Shown: in pieces, positions 1 to 10,615 of the stretch
Layout: each line of letters starts with the position of its first letter
Numbering within the stretch: the first letter of the stretch is position 1
Assembly: GCA_949152475.1 (NCBI GenBank)
Contig: OX424555.1
Span: 98,489,515-98,553,514 of the forward strand
From: Terebella lapidaria
Lineage: Eukaryota > Annelida > Polychaeta > Terebellida > Terebellidae
DNA length: 64,000 nucleotides
Direction: 5' to 3'
Program-made: the position numbers and the translations under genes
Notes under the pieces: generated by a model
Seen by the model: only the letters and a program-made list of their open reading frames with translations
The model's database searches: none
What the model was told of the DNA's origin: nothing

Positions 1-213
1 TTAGGCTCAACTGGTTGGCACATAACCATGTGTAGACCTTTTCAAGTTCAGTATTTCTGTAGGAGATCAGTTTGTGTTTGTTGTTGCTCGATGTATATAC
101 AGTTGTATCGTCTGCAAATGAAACTAAGTTTATGGATGTTGACTGCTTGATGTCATTCATGTATACTAAAAATAGAATTGGACCCAGTATCGATCCTTGT
201 GGCATGACTGGAT
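1..213 (-). pseudogene. LINE reverse transcriptase fragment
   Basis: Read on the minus strand, the first 213 bases give an open stretch with the RT signatures MPQGSILGPILFLVYMND, then SFADDT, then WLCANQLSL. These are the B and C boxes and following helix of a non-LTR (LINE) reverse transcriptase, with FADD as the catalytic motif. The frame has no start and runs off the left edge of the window, so its 3' part lies outside. The match stops near base 213, just before the PQGS box in coding order, so the copy appears 5' truncated there. It resembles the RT of the LINE at 14432-18522 but is not a copy of it. The family is CR1/Jockey-like by eye only. Confidence 0.75.
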
Positions 214-646
214 GAAGAACGAGTGGGTTGGCTGTAGAGCGAATACACTGCTCGCAACATGGTGCCACAGAAGCCAATGCCACTTCCCGGTGTAGTTTAT
301 CTTGAAGACACTTGATCCCCTCTCGTTTCTCCCTTTCCCCTTCTTTCATTATTTTATCATCTTTCCTTCTTTTTGTCTGTGTGTGTGTGCTCCCCGCCCC
401 CCCCCCCCCCCTCCCACTTAAACCCGCCCCTGTGTCTTGATCCAGATTCAATATTATATATTGTTATGACTTTACATGGCAAATAAATATGCGAGGTATC
501 ATAAATGATATAACCCATTGAGAGTGTATCGGTACATTTGGTGGAGAATCCAGGAAGGCCTCACATAAGTAAGTTTGCTGGATAAATTCGTTTCCGAATT
601 CAAGCACACAAGAGTTGTGACGATTCTAATTTTCAAACGAAATAGT
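214..646. other. Intergenic stretch with simple repeats
   Basis: No coding signal is visible. A pyrimidine-rich stretch leads into a short GT run (about 380-390) and a C homopolymer (about 397-411). The rest looks unique within the window. Confidence 0.5.
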
Positions 647-652
647 ACCAAC

Positions 653-1320
653 TACGGTGGCTGATAAGTGACTGTGTGAAAAACCCTTATTTATTTTTCG
701 GGGTGATCCTGACTTGTTCATGATTGACATGCAGAAATACATTATTTATGCGGTAAAACACTTTATTTGGCCATTTAAAACATCCCAAAATGTCCCCAAC
801 ATCAACTGGCTTATGCTAACCGTGTTATTGCACAATATGAGGTTTCATGCCCTCGGGTCAAGTCTTCAAGAGCCCTCCACTTCGCGTCGGGCTTCTCAAA
901 GACTTGACTCTCGGCATAAAACCTCATATTGTGCAATAACCCTATGCTAGTTACGGAGAATTTTACTTACCCGTAAATAACATTATTTTTGGAAATAACG
1001 TGATTTACGCGGAGATAACGTTATTTACCCCGAACGACCAATGGAAAGATAAAAGCACGTGTAGGCAGTATTTGGTTAGTATATCACATGTGGCAGGAGT
1101 GTTATTTCCGCGTAAATGACGTTTTTTTTCGACTTTATTTATGTAGAAAAAAACGTTAAAAAACGTCTACTTACGCAAGAAAAACTTTATTCATGCGTAA
1201 ATAACGTTATTTACGCGGAAAAAAAACATTATTTATCCCCAACGATCAACTTATCATGTATCAGTCAGGATTACTTCGAGAAATATTTTTTTTAAATAAT
1301 GTCACTTATCAGCCACCGTA
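653..1320. mobile_element. Foldback MITE with TACGGTGGC ends
   Basis: The ends are perfect 20-bp inverted repeats: TACGGTGGCTGATAAGTGAC at 653-672 and its complement at 1301-1320. They are flanked by a direct repeat ACCAAC (647-652 and 1321-1326), a likely 6-bp target duplication. The 668-bp body has no gene. It holds a large hairpin (824-940) and several variants of AATAACGTTATTTACGCG. A non-autonomous DNA transposon is the simplest reading; I cannot name the superfamily. The right end (from 1221) recurs at 7916-8016 because the array duplication starts inside this element. Confidence 0.75.
824..940. repeat. 52-bp-arm hairpin inside the MITE
   Basis: Arms 824-875 and 889-940 are inverted repeats with few mismatches around a 13-base spacer. 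Both arms begin (or end, inverted) with GTTATTGCACAATATGAGG. It lies off-centre in the TACGGTGGC element and could be a separate foldback element nested in it. Confidence 0.8.
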
Positions 1321-1733
1321 ACCAACAATTTTTTGTCAAGATTTTGTATATGGTCAACACCATCCTAACGTCAGATTGGCAAAATTAAAATACGTATAAA
1401 GCATCAGTAGTACAATTTTACATTACTTCGAAGTATAATTGTACTGGCAAGATATTGAAGATTTGCATCCACAGTAAAAGTAGAAATGGATACCGACAAA
1501 CAGACAAATTCATATTCCAAGACCGAATCCATGGACGAATTTAACAAGATCAGTGTGAGTAGTCAAATCCGAGAGATACTAAAGTATCAAAGTCAAAGCC
1601 ACGTGAAAATCACAGACACCCAGCCAGCTGAGTGTGAGATCAGGTGCTCCGGAAGAGTGAGCATCTCCTGCCCCGCATGCGACACCCGCTGTGATATCCA
1701 CACTGGCATATCGAGACGGAAATATGCACAAGA

Positions 1734-2516
1734 CTATAAGGATGGGATGATATCTTCCATCATATGTGTGACAGGCTTGGCGTAACCTTCAACCAGATCA
1801 TAGTGACGACCATAAAACTTCTTGAATGTCGACCTCAGCCTAGGCATTTGGTATCCTTGTTTGAGCAATTTGGTAGTCAGAACCTGTGCTCTAACCATGA
1901 ATTCCTGGTATGATGAACATGCTCTAGCATAACGAATTAACTGGGACACGTAGACGCCATAGGCTGGTGATGCTGGGATATTACTGCTCAAGACAGGAAA
2001 ATTAATAATGGGAAAATCAAAATCGTCACGTTTGTCATATAACCTTGTACACAGTTTGCCTTTATGGTCAATTTCGAGATAAATGTCAAGATAAGAAGCT
2101 GACACTGGAGAATCAGTTGTTTCTTTGATTTCCAGTTCGTCTGGATATATCTGATGTAGGTATTCACCAAATCTAGGGTTATTCAAGGATATGACATCAT
2201 CAATATACCTGTAGGTAAAACTGAACGAACTGGTCAATCGTTTATCTCCTCGTTTCATAAGATTTTGGATGAACTCAGATTTTGGATGAACTTTGGATGA
2301 AGTCCGCTAATAGTGGTGCACAATTGGTACCCATAGGGATACCAACCGTTTGTTGGAAAATAACACCACCAAATTCAACAAATATGTTGTCAATGAGAAA
2401 TTCCAGCATACTAACGATATCATGTTCATCATATTTAGTTGCACAGTCAGTGTGTTCTTTAACAAAATAAACTGAATTGCGATTAACCACAAGATAAATA
2501 AACCATAAATAGACAA
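1734..2516 (-). pseudogene. RT remnant, GIPMGTNCAPLLAD family (copy A)
   Basis: On the minus strand two adjacent frames give the core of a reverse transcriptase: first NSVYFVKEHTD, FLIDNIFVEFGG and GIPMGTNCAPLLAD, then YRYIDDVISLNN, SYLDIYLEID, LYDKRDDFDF, YGVYVSQLIRYARACSS and FKKFYGRHYDLV. YIDD is the catalytic box. The frames change between the PMGTNCAPLLAD and YIDD blocks (near 2260-2300), with a short loss and local duplication, so this copy is dead. The family is common in marine invertebrates and resembles Penelope-like RTs; that placement is inference. Downstream in the minus sense (about 1620-1710) lies a block also found behind the copies at 39.5 and 43.9 kb. Confidence 0.7.
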
Positions 2517-2979
2517 TTATGGAAACTTAATTGGTTTTGACTGGAGATCCTGTGGTTTATTAAGCCTAATACTTTACACCAATGAACATGAAGAAATCAA
2601 CTGTCGATACTATTGGTAATGCAATATGCAAGATTGAACATGAACAATGATTGGTGAATAGTGTGATTGGATAATGTGACCAGGTTGTGTTTCTGAGTGA
2701 TAAGATGACTGCTACTTGAAGTTATCTTAATTGCCAGACATGCCCCTGGCACAACAATTCATTGAACATTCAGGCTAGTTTGGTTCATCCTCCTACTGCA
2801 GTTTGGGGATTTTTTTCTTCAAGCGTTTGAAAACATGGAGGAGATACCACTGCTTGTCAAGCGGAGGACACGAGTGTTCGTTTTGGTGAAACGTATAAAA
2901 CGATTTATCTAATCATCAAATTGCACAGCTTCCGTGATATAATTAATGAAACCATGTCTCGGTTCATCATCCATGAGTA

Positions 2980-3002
2980 TATGTGTGTGTGTGTGTGTGT
3001 GC
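2980..3002. repeat. GT microsatellite
   Basis: A (GT)n run inside the segment that recurs near 7330, 9680, 14056 and 25195. Run length differs between copies (long here and at 9680, short at the others). Confidence 0.8.
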
Positions 3003-3438
3003 TAGCCAAGTTTTGGGTCAGGGGATTGTATTGTCTTGGTGATTTGTTGCCTTTACTTTCACATGATATGTCAATCAGTCCTTAAACTGTGTGTACGTGC
3101 AATCAGTCCTTAAACTGCAATTACGTAATCCAGTTGTGGTATTGTCATATGCTGTTAAAATGCTGCAACATTTAATTTTTGGCTCTTAATTTCTACTCCA
3201 TAGTAATAGAACCTACATGAACAATTGTTAGATTTAATCAGCACATGTCAGAGGAAAACATGGAGGAGATATTTTTCACGCATGGAAAACACAAACGCAT
3301 TAGCAATCAACAGAACCCAGACATACCACCCTGCTAAATTGAAAATTAAATTATAACAATTTGTTAGACCTGTATCTGTCGGTTGACGCAGAATATGGTC
3401 CCTGGGGGTAAGCCAAACAATCTAATAACAAATATGTG

Positions 3439-3894
3439 CATGGTGGCTTGTAACCGCCCCAGTGTGTCAAACGGTTTCCAATATTTTTTTAGTTTCCATC
3501 AAGATGTTTTAGTTTCTAACAAGATTTTGTAGTTTCCTTCAAGATTTCTTAGTTTCCGGCAAGATGTTTTTGTTTTTAGCAAAATTTTTAAGTGTCCAAC
3601 AAATATTTTTTTAGTTTGCACCGACATTTTTATTTTCCAGCAGGATTTATTTGTTTCCAACAAGATTTTGTTTTTGCTTCCAACAAGATCTTCTAGTTTC
3701 CAACAAGATTTGTGGTTTAAGTCAATATTTACTCACAATCACCGAGACATAGTCATACTCTAAGAGCATAACCATGATCATAATTATATTCATGATTGTG
3801 ACTATGTTTCGGTGATTGTGAAAAAATATCGTCGAAAAAAAACAAAGAAATCTTGTTGGAAACTATTTGATGAGGGCGGTTATAAGCCACCGTA
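3439..3894. mobile_element. Second foldback element with minisatellite core (copy A)
   Basis: The left end reads CATGGTGGCTTGTAACCGCC and the right end, complemented, TACGGTGGCTTATAACCGCC: imperfect inverted repeats of about 20 bp. Inside are roughly ten variants of a 20-30-base motif around AGTTTCCAACAAGATTTT (3476-3712). Then comes a palindrome whose arms carry TCACAATCACCGAGACATAG (about 3730-3822). The minisatellite motif reappears inverted near the right end, so the arms extend inward. The ends share TACGGTGGCT with the element at 653-1320, suggesting related families. Copy B is 10136-10615; rearranged copies lie near 19440-19930 and 26485-26975. Confidence 0.65.
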
Positions 3895-5012
3895 TGTATG
3901 TGGTATGTCTTCGGAATTAGATTGCGAGTATTAAGATACCGATTTGGTTTTGGTCTCTTGTGAAAAAAAATGTTTTATATCTTTCAACATCAGATTTATA
4001 TATGGTTGTCACACTGACTGATTTCTATGACCTATTCACGTATGTGGGAAGTTTGAACTTGATAAGCTTCTGACAGAATACCATTTTATTCTAATCGTAT
4101 ATAAAAGCAAAAATTGTTCACACATCGACTGATAATGTAATCGATTCCATGAATACGTCTATACAGACTGTATGTATGCATACATGAATACATCTACTAG
4201 TATATAGGCATGAATACATCTATACATCTATAACAGTCTGTATGCATAGCACTGGTACTTTGTTTTTTTTTTCATTTTACTTGTGTTGATCTTTTACATA
4301 CATAGACATCATATATGTATACCATGTAACTGATTGTTTGAAATAAAGTTTTTACACTACTACTATACAGTGGAAACAAATCTCCACTAGAAGCTGCCCT
4401 GTTTGAATCACGCAGATATATTCAGGGACAAATAAAAATCGAGTTTTCAGAAAAGATTCAAAAGTTTCTAATCGATACGTGTGTGTCTCGACGCTTTCTT
4501 AACGCCTGAAAAACAGGAAATAATTAGCTATTAGGTACTGTTTATTATGTTGCGCTTTTGATGTAAAAAAACCCTGCAACAACAGACTGTTTTGACTGTG
4601 TGAGTTGTGTAATGTAACGTTAACTAATTAGGTACTGTTTATTATGTCGCGCTTTTGGTGTAAAATGTAGAAAAACCCTGCAACAACAGACTGTTTCACT
4701 GTGTAATGTAACGTAAACTAATTGGGGTAAATTTGGCTGGAACTTAATTACAGTTCTGCATAGTGCTATTTCGAGAGCATCGTGCTCTGACGAATCTGAC
4801 TAAAGAACTGTTGTTGTTTTTGAATGGGATAACAGTGGGTGTGCATTGTCACAGCGAAATATCCACACACAAAGACAGCATGATAACAAATTTCTTGAGG
4901 CCTTCCACCTCGATCATTCCGTTTCAATCACCATAATTAGAGGGAAATATTAAAACAACAAACACATTATATAATATAAAATACCGATACATATGAACAA
5001 GTTTTTGTGTTC

Positions 5013-5036
5013 TTGAATGAATGAATGAATGAATAT
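5013..5036. repeat. GAAT microsatellite
   Basis: Tandem GAAT units. The same locus in other array copies (near 11740, 20965-21003 and 27988-28015) has different copy numbers, longest in unit C. Confidence 0.8.
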
Positions 5037-5510
5037 CATCTGTTTATTCACAATCCTCTCTTTCATGTAACTCGAGAAATGTTTTTTATCAATGAGAAAA
5101 AAGTGTAAATCTGGATACAATTGTCAGTGGGAAATCATTAGCCTGGTGAGTAACATGGACTATCTTACCATATAAGAAAGAGGACCGTGCAATACAATGT
5201 AACTTTAAGATTCTTCCAATATGGAGTCTGAATCCAACCACGTAAAATTAGAATTTAATTTAGGTTTCACAATGAGACATTTTCCAACAATATGAACGGG
5301 TTGTTCAGACAAATTGCCCAGTGATCTTATCTCAATTTCCATACTTTAAACTGACCTATCTCAAAAATCGTTTTTCCCCTTATATTTCAAATCGTAATTG
5401 ATATATCATGTACTCTGTATAAATCGGATGTTCTTGAGACTTGGCAGAAATCTGGTAATAAAAAACCGCCAGTGTATAAAGAGTTTGAAGAGAAATCACT
5501 GATCACCTAA

Positions 5511-5684
5511 CAAAGAATTGCAAATACCGGTCAACGTCGTTTCTTCACTGTTAATACACAGAATGAAAATGTAACTGAATATGTTTTGACTACTCTAAGT
5601 GCATGTGTTGAAATTATTCCAATTGAATTGTCAGAGTTGTTTGCTACAGATCTTGTTGATTCAACAAAGAAGTGTGAATATTAG
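5511..5684 (+). pseudogene. Conserved short open frame in array units
   Basis: After a TAA at 5508-5510 the plus strand stays open for 57 codons to a TAG, starting QRIANTGQRRFFTVNTQNEN and ending LVDSTKKCEY. There is no ATG at its start. The same frame continues upstream of the TAA (EFEEKSLIT). The equivalent in unit D (30361-30552) is 63 codons long: it has six extra residues (SHQARD) and otherwise very similar protein. An 18-base in-frame difference and conserved ends hint at a decayed exon or element ORF. I recognise no family. The stop before the frame is shared by the copies I compared, so it is not a working gene here. Confidence 0.4.
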
Positions 5685-7158
5685 GCGCCTGTGATTTTGG
5701 AATAAACAAACAAATAAGTGAAGCACTTAAATTTCTGATTAAACCGATACTGGTCATATCCGATCAAGCATGACTGATTACTGATTACATTTAACAACAA
5801 CAGCTTGATAGATCTACGTGATGCAACTAATAATGCTACGTAAAAAGGTTGTAAATCTAATCTATTCGTGGAATACAGAATCACAGCACCACCCTACAAA
5901 TTAGCATGTAACTCCCCAGTGCGATATAAGTCAAGTACATGTGGCTCACAAAATTCCGTCAATAAGGAAGAATAGTCTGTATTTTGTTTACAGTTGAAAT
6001 AGATGTCATTTGTATGTTCTGTTAATTTTTAAAGTAAGAAAATAATCAGTTTTAAATCCTGGTTCCAGACACTGAGAAGGATCTCAACACAGACACCAAC
6101 CCCACCCTGAAACTAACTCTTTGTCAGTATAGTGTAGTGTACAATTTATATTATATTGTATATCAAATTCCAGTACATGGCATGTATGCTTTGGTATTGT
6201 TGCTGGCTCTGATAACAATACTCCTCGGTATCACAAACTACTGGATTGAAGCTCATAAAAGCACAAACCTCGGTTCACATTATCTATCAATCTCGCCAAC
6301 CGAATGAAAAATTAGTTTCATGTTTTTTTGAGAATTATAAATCATCGTTATATACATAAAATATTATTCACCTTGTTTGTACCTTATTTATTCACCTTGT
6401 GTGTGTCTTGTTTTTTGTTGAAAATATGTACATGTTCATTTGACGAATAAAAGTCACTCGAAATTATGCATGTACTATTTTATTATTTGTGCTAAAATGT
6501 GTAATTAATGTAACTGCTTTCCTGATAACCACAACAGTGATTACTAGTAAGTTTTGTCGGTGATTACACAGTATACAATGTATTGTAAATCTGTTGATGT
6601 TTACATGTCATGCTAGGCATTTCAATGTTGGAAAACATCACCGCCATAGTTCTATTGTGTGCTGAGTGTTTATTGTGTAGATTTGTTGGAGAATCCGGAA
6701 AAATGTCAATCATGCACAGTCTGTTGGATAAAATCCTTTCCTGGTACCAGACACAGAAATAACGTGATGACATGAACAGCGCTCGGTAAATTTCAAAGTA
6801 AACAACGCCCAGTAGTCTTTCACGTGGGAGATTTAAACCTGATATGATTGTGACAGAATAACATTCATTCCAATTAGACATAAAGCCGGTAATGTTTTAT
6901 GGAGCAAATTATTGTGAATGCATCTATATACAGAAGCTGACAGGAAGCCCAGCCGAAAACCCCACAGTTTGAATCAAACAAATACAAATCGGAGTGACAC
7001 GAATGAAAAAGAGTTTCAGACATAAATGTTTCCTCTTTAACTTCTGATTAACAAGAAAACTAGGCACATATCACTTTCGAAGCAGAATATCAACATTCAC
7101 AACAGGATGAGCAGACTTGTTTGTATATTCATATCAAGCTGAGTTTTTCCCAGCATAT

Positions 7159-7262
7159 CATGGAACGAGGATATAAGCGAATAGCCAGTTCAATTTTACT
7201 ATATATTGATGATGTCATATCAATGAATAACCCTAAATATCATGGTACCTACATCAGATCTA
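7159..7262 (+). pseudogene. Short RT scrap, plus strand
   Basis: ATGGAACGAGGATATAAGCG begins a short translation MERGYKRIASSILLYIDDVISMNNP, the YIDD block of the same RT family seen at 1734-2516 but on the opposite strand. Longer versions are at 22402 and 29395. Equivalent scraps lie at 13885-13987 and 25021-25123. Confidence 0.6.
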
Positions 7263-7817
7263 ATAATCAAATTGCACAGCTTCCGTGATATTATTAATGA
7301 AACCATGTCTCGATTCATCATCCATGAGTATATGTGTGTGTGCTAGCCAAAGTTTTGGGTCAGGGGATTGTATTGTCTTGGTGATTTGTTGCCTTTACTT
7401 TCACATGATATGTCAATGGAAAAGTGAATCACTGCAGTCACTGGTGTGTACGTGCAATCAATCCTTAAACTGCAATTACGTAATCCAGTTGTGGTATTGT
7501 CTTATGCTGTTAAAATGCTGCTAAATTTGATTTTTGGCTCTCAATTTCTACTCCATAGTAATAGAACCTACATGAATAATTGTTAGATTTAATCAGCACA
7601 TGTCAGAGGAAAACATGAAGGAGATATTTTTCACGCATGGAAAACACAAACGCACTAGCAATCAACAGAATCCAGACATACCTCCCTGCTAAATTGAAAA
7701 TTATAACAATATGTTAGGCCTGAATCTGTCGGTTGACGCATAATATGGTCTCTGGGGGTAAGCCAAACAATCTAACAACAAATATGTGTATGGTGTTAAA
7801 CGGCTTCCAACATTTTT

Positions 7818-7914
7818 AGGTTACCGAACCTTTGGTCCGATAACCTATTGGCATGGCGTTGCGTCCGTCCGTCCGGCATTAACATTTTTATCTTTTACGA
7901 TCAAATCTTTCTGA
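7818..7914. mobile_element. Truncated AGGTTACC element end
   Basis: Only the first 97 bases of the element found whole at 18634 and 25679 are present, including the subterminal hairpin GGTTACCGAACC / GGTCCGATAACC. It is cut at an A run where unit B begins. Confidence 0.75.
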
Positions 7915-8430
7915 AAAAAAAAACATTATTTATCCCCAACGATCAACTTATCATGTATCAGTCAGGATTACTTCGAGAAATATTTTTTTTAAATAATGTC
8001 ACTTATCAGCCACCGTAACCAACAATTTTTTGTCAAGATTTTGTATATGGTCAACACCATCCTAACGTCAGATTGGCAAAATTAAAATACGTATAAAGCA
8101 TCAGTAGTACAATTTTACATTACTTCGAAGTATAATTGTACTGGCAAGATATTGAAGATTTGCATCCACAGTAAAAGTAGAAATGGATACCGACAAACAG
8201 ACAAATTCACATTCCAAGACCGAATCCATGGACGAATTTAACAAGATCAGTGTGAGTAGTCAAATCCGAGAGATACTAAAGTATCAAAGTCAAAGCCACG
8301 TGAAAATCACAGACACCCAGCCAGCTGAGTGTGAGATCAGGTGCTCCGGAAGAGTGAGCATCTCCTGCCCCGCATGCGACACCCGCTGTGATATCCACAC
8401 TGGCATATCGAGACGGAAATATGCACAAGA

Positions 8431-9213
8431 CTATAAGGATGGGATGATATCTTCCATCATATGTGTGACAGGCTTGGCGTAACCTTCAACCAGATCATAG
8501 TGACGACCATAAAACTTCTTGAATGTCGACCTCAGCCTAGGCATTTGGTATCCTTGTTTGAGCAATTTGGTAGTCAGAACCTGTGCTCTAACCATGAATT
8601 CCTGGTATGATGAACATGCTCTAGCATAACGAATTAACTGGGACACGTAGACGCCATAGGCTGGTGATGCTGGGATATTACTGCTCAAGACAGGAAAATT
8701 AATAATGGGAAAATCAAAATCGTCACGTTTGTCATATAACCTTGTACACAGTTTGCCTTTATGGTCAATTTCGAGATAAATGTCAAGATAAGAAGCTGAC
8801 ACTGGAGAATCAGTTGTTTCTTTGATTTCCAGTTCGTCTGGATATATCTGATGTAGGTATTCACCAAATCTAGGGTTATTCAAGGATATGACATCATCAA
8901 TATACCTGTAGGTAAAACTGAACGAACTGGTCAATCGTTTATCTCCTCGTTTCATAAGATTTTGGATGAACTCAGATTTTGGATGAACTTTGGATGAAGT
9001 CCGCTAATAGTGGTGCACAATTGGTACCCATAGGGATACCAACCGTTTGTTGGAAAATAACACCACCAAATTCAACAAATATGTTGTCAATGAGAAATTC
9101 CAGCATACTAACGATATCATGTTCATCATATTTAGTTGCACAGTCAGTGTGTTCTTTAACAAAATAAACTGAATTGCGATTAACCACAAGATAAATAGAC
9201 CATAAATAGACCA
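8431..9213 (-). pseudogene. RT remnant, GIPMGTNCAPLLAD family (copy B)
   Basis: Same two-frame remnant as at 1734-2516, with the same frame change between the PMGTNCAPLLAD and YIDD blocks. The encoded residues are unchanged, so the RT had already decayed before the array duplicated. Confidence 0.7.
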
Positions 9214-10135
9214 TTATGGAAACTTAATTGGTTTTGACTGGAGATCCTGTGGTTTATTAAGCCTAATACTTTACACCAATGAACATGAAGAAATCAACTG
9301 TCGATACTATTGGTAATGCAATATGCAAGATTGAACATGAACAATGATTGGTGAATAGTGTGATTGGATAATGTGACCAGGTTGTGTTTCTGAGTGATAA
9401 GATGACTGCTACTTGAAGTTATCTTAATTGCCAGACATGCCCCTGGCACAACAATTCATTGAACATTCAGGCTAGTTTGGTTCATCTTCCTACTGCAGTT
9501 TGGGGATTTTTTTCTTCAAGCGTTTGAAAACATGGAGGAGATACCACTGCTTGTCAAGCGGAGGACACGAGTGTTCGTTTTGGTGAAACGTATAAAACGA
9601 TTTATCTAATCATCAAATTGCACAGCTTCCGTGATATAATTAATGAAACCATGTCTCGGTTCATCATCCATGAGTATATGTGTGTGTGTGTGTGTGTGCT
9701 AGCCAAGTTTTGGGTCAGGGGATTGTATTGTCTTGGTGATTTGTTGCCTTTACTTTCACATGATATGTCAATCAGTCCTTAAACTGTGTGTACGTGCAAT
9801 CAGTCCTTAAACTGCAATTACGTAATCCAGTTGTGGTATTGTCATATGCTGTTAAAATGCTGCAACATTTAATTTTTGGCTCTTAATTTCTACTCCATAG
9901 TAATAGAACCTACATGAACAATTGTTAGATTTAATCAGCACATGTCAGAGGAAAACATGGAGGAGATATTTTTCACGCATGGAAAACACAAACGCATTAG
10001 CAATCAACAGAACCCAGACATACCACCCTGCTAAATTGAAAATTAAATTATAACAATTTGTTAGACCTGTATCTGTCGGTTGACGCAGAATATGGTCCCT
10101 GGGGGTAAGCCAAACAATCTAATAACAAATATGTG

Positions 10136-10615
10136 CATGGTGGCTTGTAACCGCCCCAGTGTGTCAAACGGTTTCCAATATTTTTTTAGTTTCCATCAAG
10201 ATGTTTTAGTTTCTAACAAGATTTTGTAGTTTCCTTCAAGATTTCTTAGTTTCCGGCAAGATGTTTTTGTTTTTAGCAAAATTTTTAAGTGTCCAACAAA
10301 TATTTTTTTAGTTTGCACCGACATTTTTATTTTCCAGCAGGATTTATTTGTTTCCAACAAGATTTTGTTTTTGCTTCCAACAAGATCTTCTAGTTTCCAA
10401 CAAGATTTGTGGTTTAAGTCAATATTTACTCACAATCACCGAGACATAGTCATACTCTAAGAGCATAATCATAATCATGATCCTGAACATAACCATGATC
10501 ATAATTATATTCATGATTGTGACTATGTTTCGGTGATTGTGAAAAAATATCGTCGAAAAAAAACAAAGAAATCTTGTTGGAAACTATTTGATGAGGGCGG
10601 TTATAAGCCACCGTA
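10136..10615. mobile_element. Second foldback element (copy B)
   Basis: Copy of 3439-3894 with the same ends and minisatellite, plus 24 extra AT-rich bases near 10465 in the palindrome centre. Copies C and D of the array also have those bases, so unit A probably lost them. Confidence 0.65.

Larger units (their letters stand above)
1221..7915. repeat. Array unit A (about 6.7 kb)
   Basis: This block is repeated almost base for base from 7916 onward. The offset is 6697 at the left and 6725 at the right; the difference is mainly an extra 24-base AT-rich piece near 10465. The new junction at 7914/7916 joins an AGGTTACC-element fragment to the inside of the TACGGTGGC MITE through a run of A, which suggests unequal exchange or microhomology joining. 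The unit contains an RT remnant, a foldback element with minisatellite, a conserved short open frame (5511-5684) and further RT scraps. Within the unit, 2905-3470 is itself a diverged copy of 7262-7815. Confidence 0.85.

Noticed and set aside
1486-1785. 99-codon plus-strand frame MDTDKQTNSYSKTE (also at 8183)
   Set aside because: It overlaps the 3' region of the minus-strand RT family, is identical only because the unit is duplicated, and resembles no protein I know.
3476-3712. Spaced AGTTTCCAACAAGATTTT repeats as a CRISPR-like array
   Set aside because: Repeat units vary, spacers are irregular, the context is eukaryotic and lies inside a foldback element.
7285-7524. 79-codon frame MILLMKPCL... 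repeated at 14010 and 25146
   Set aside because: Cysteine-rich low-complexity translation of a repeated segment; the frame is not kept in the diverged internal copy at 2905-3470.
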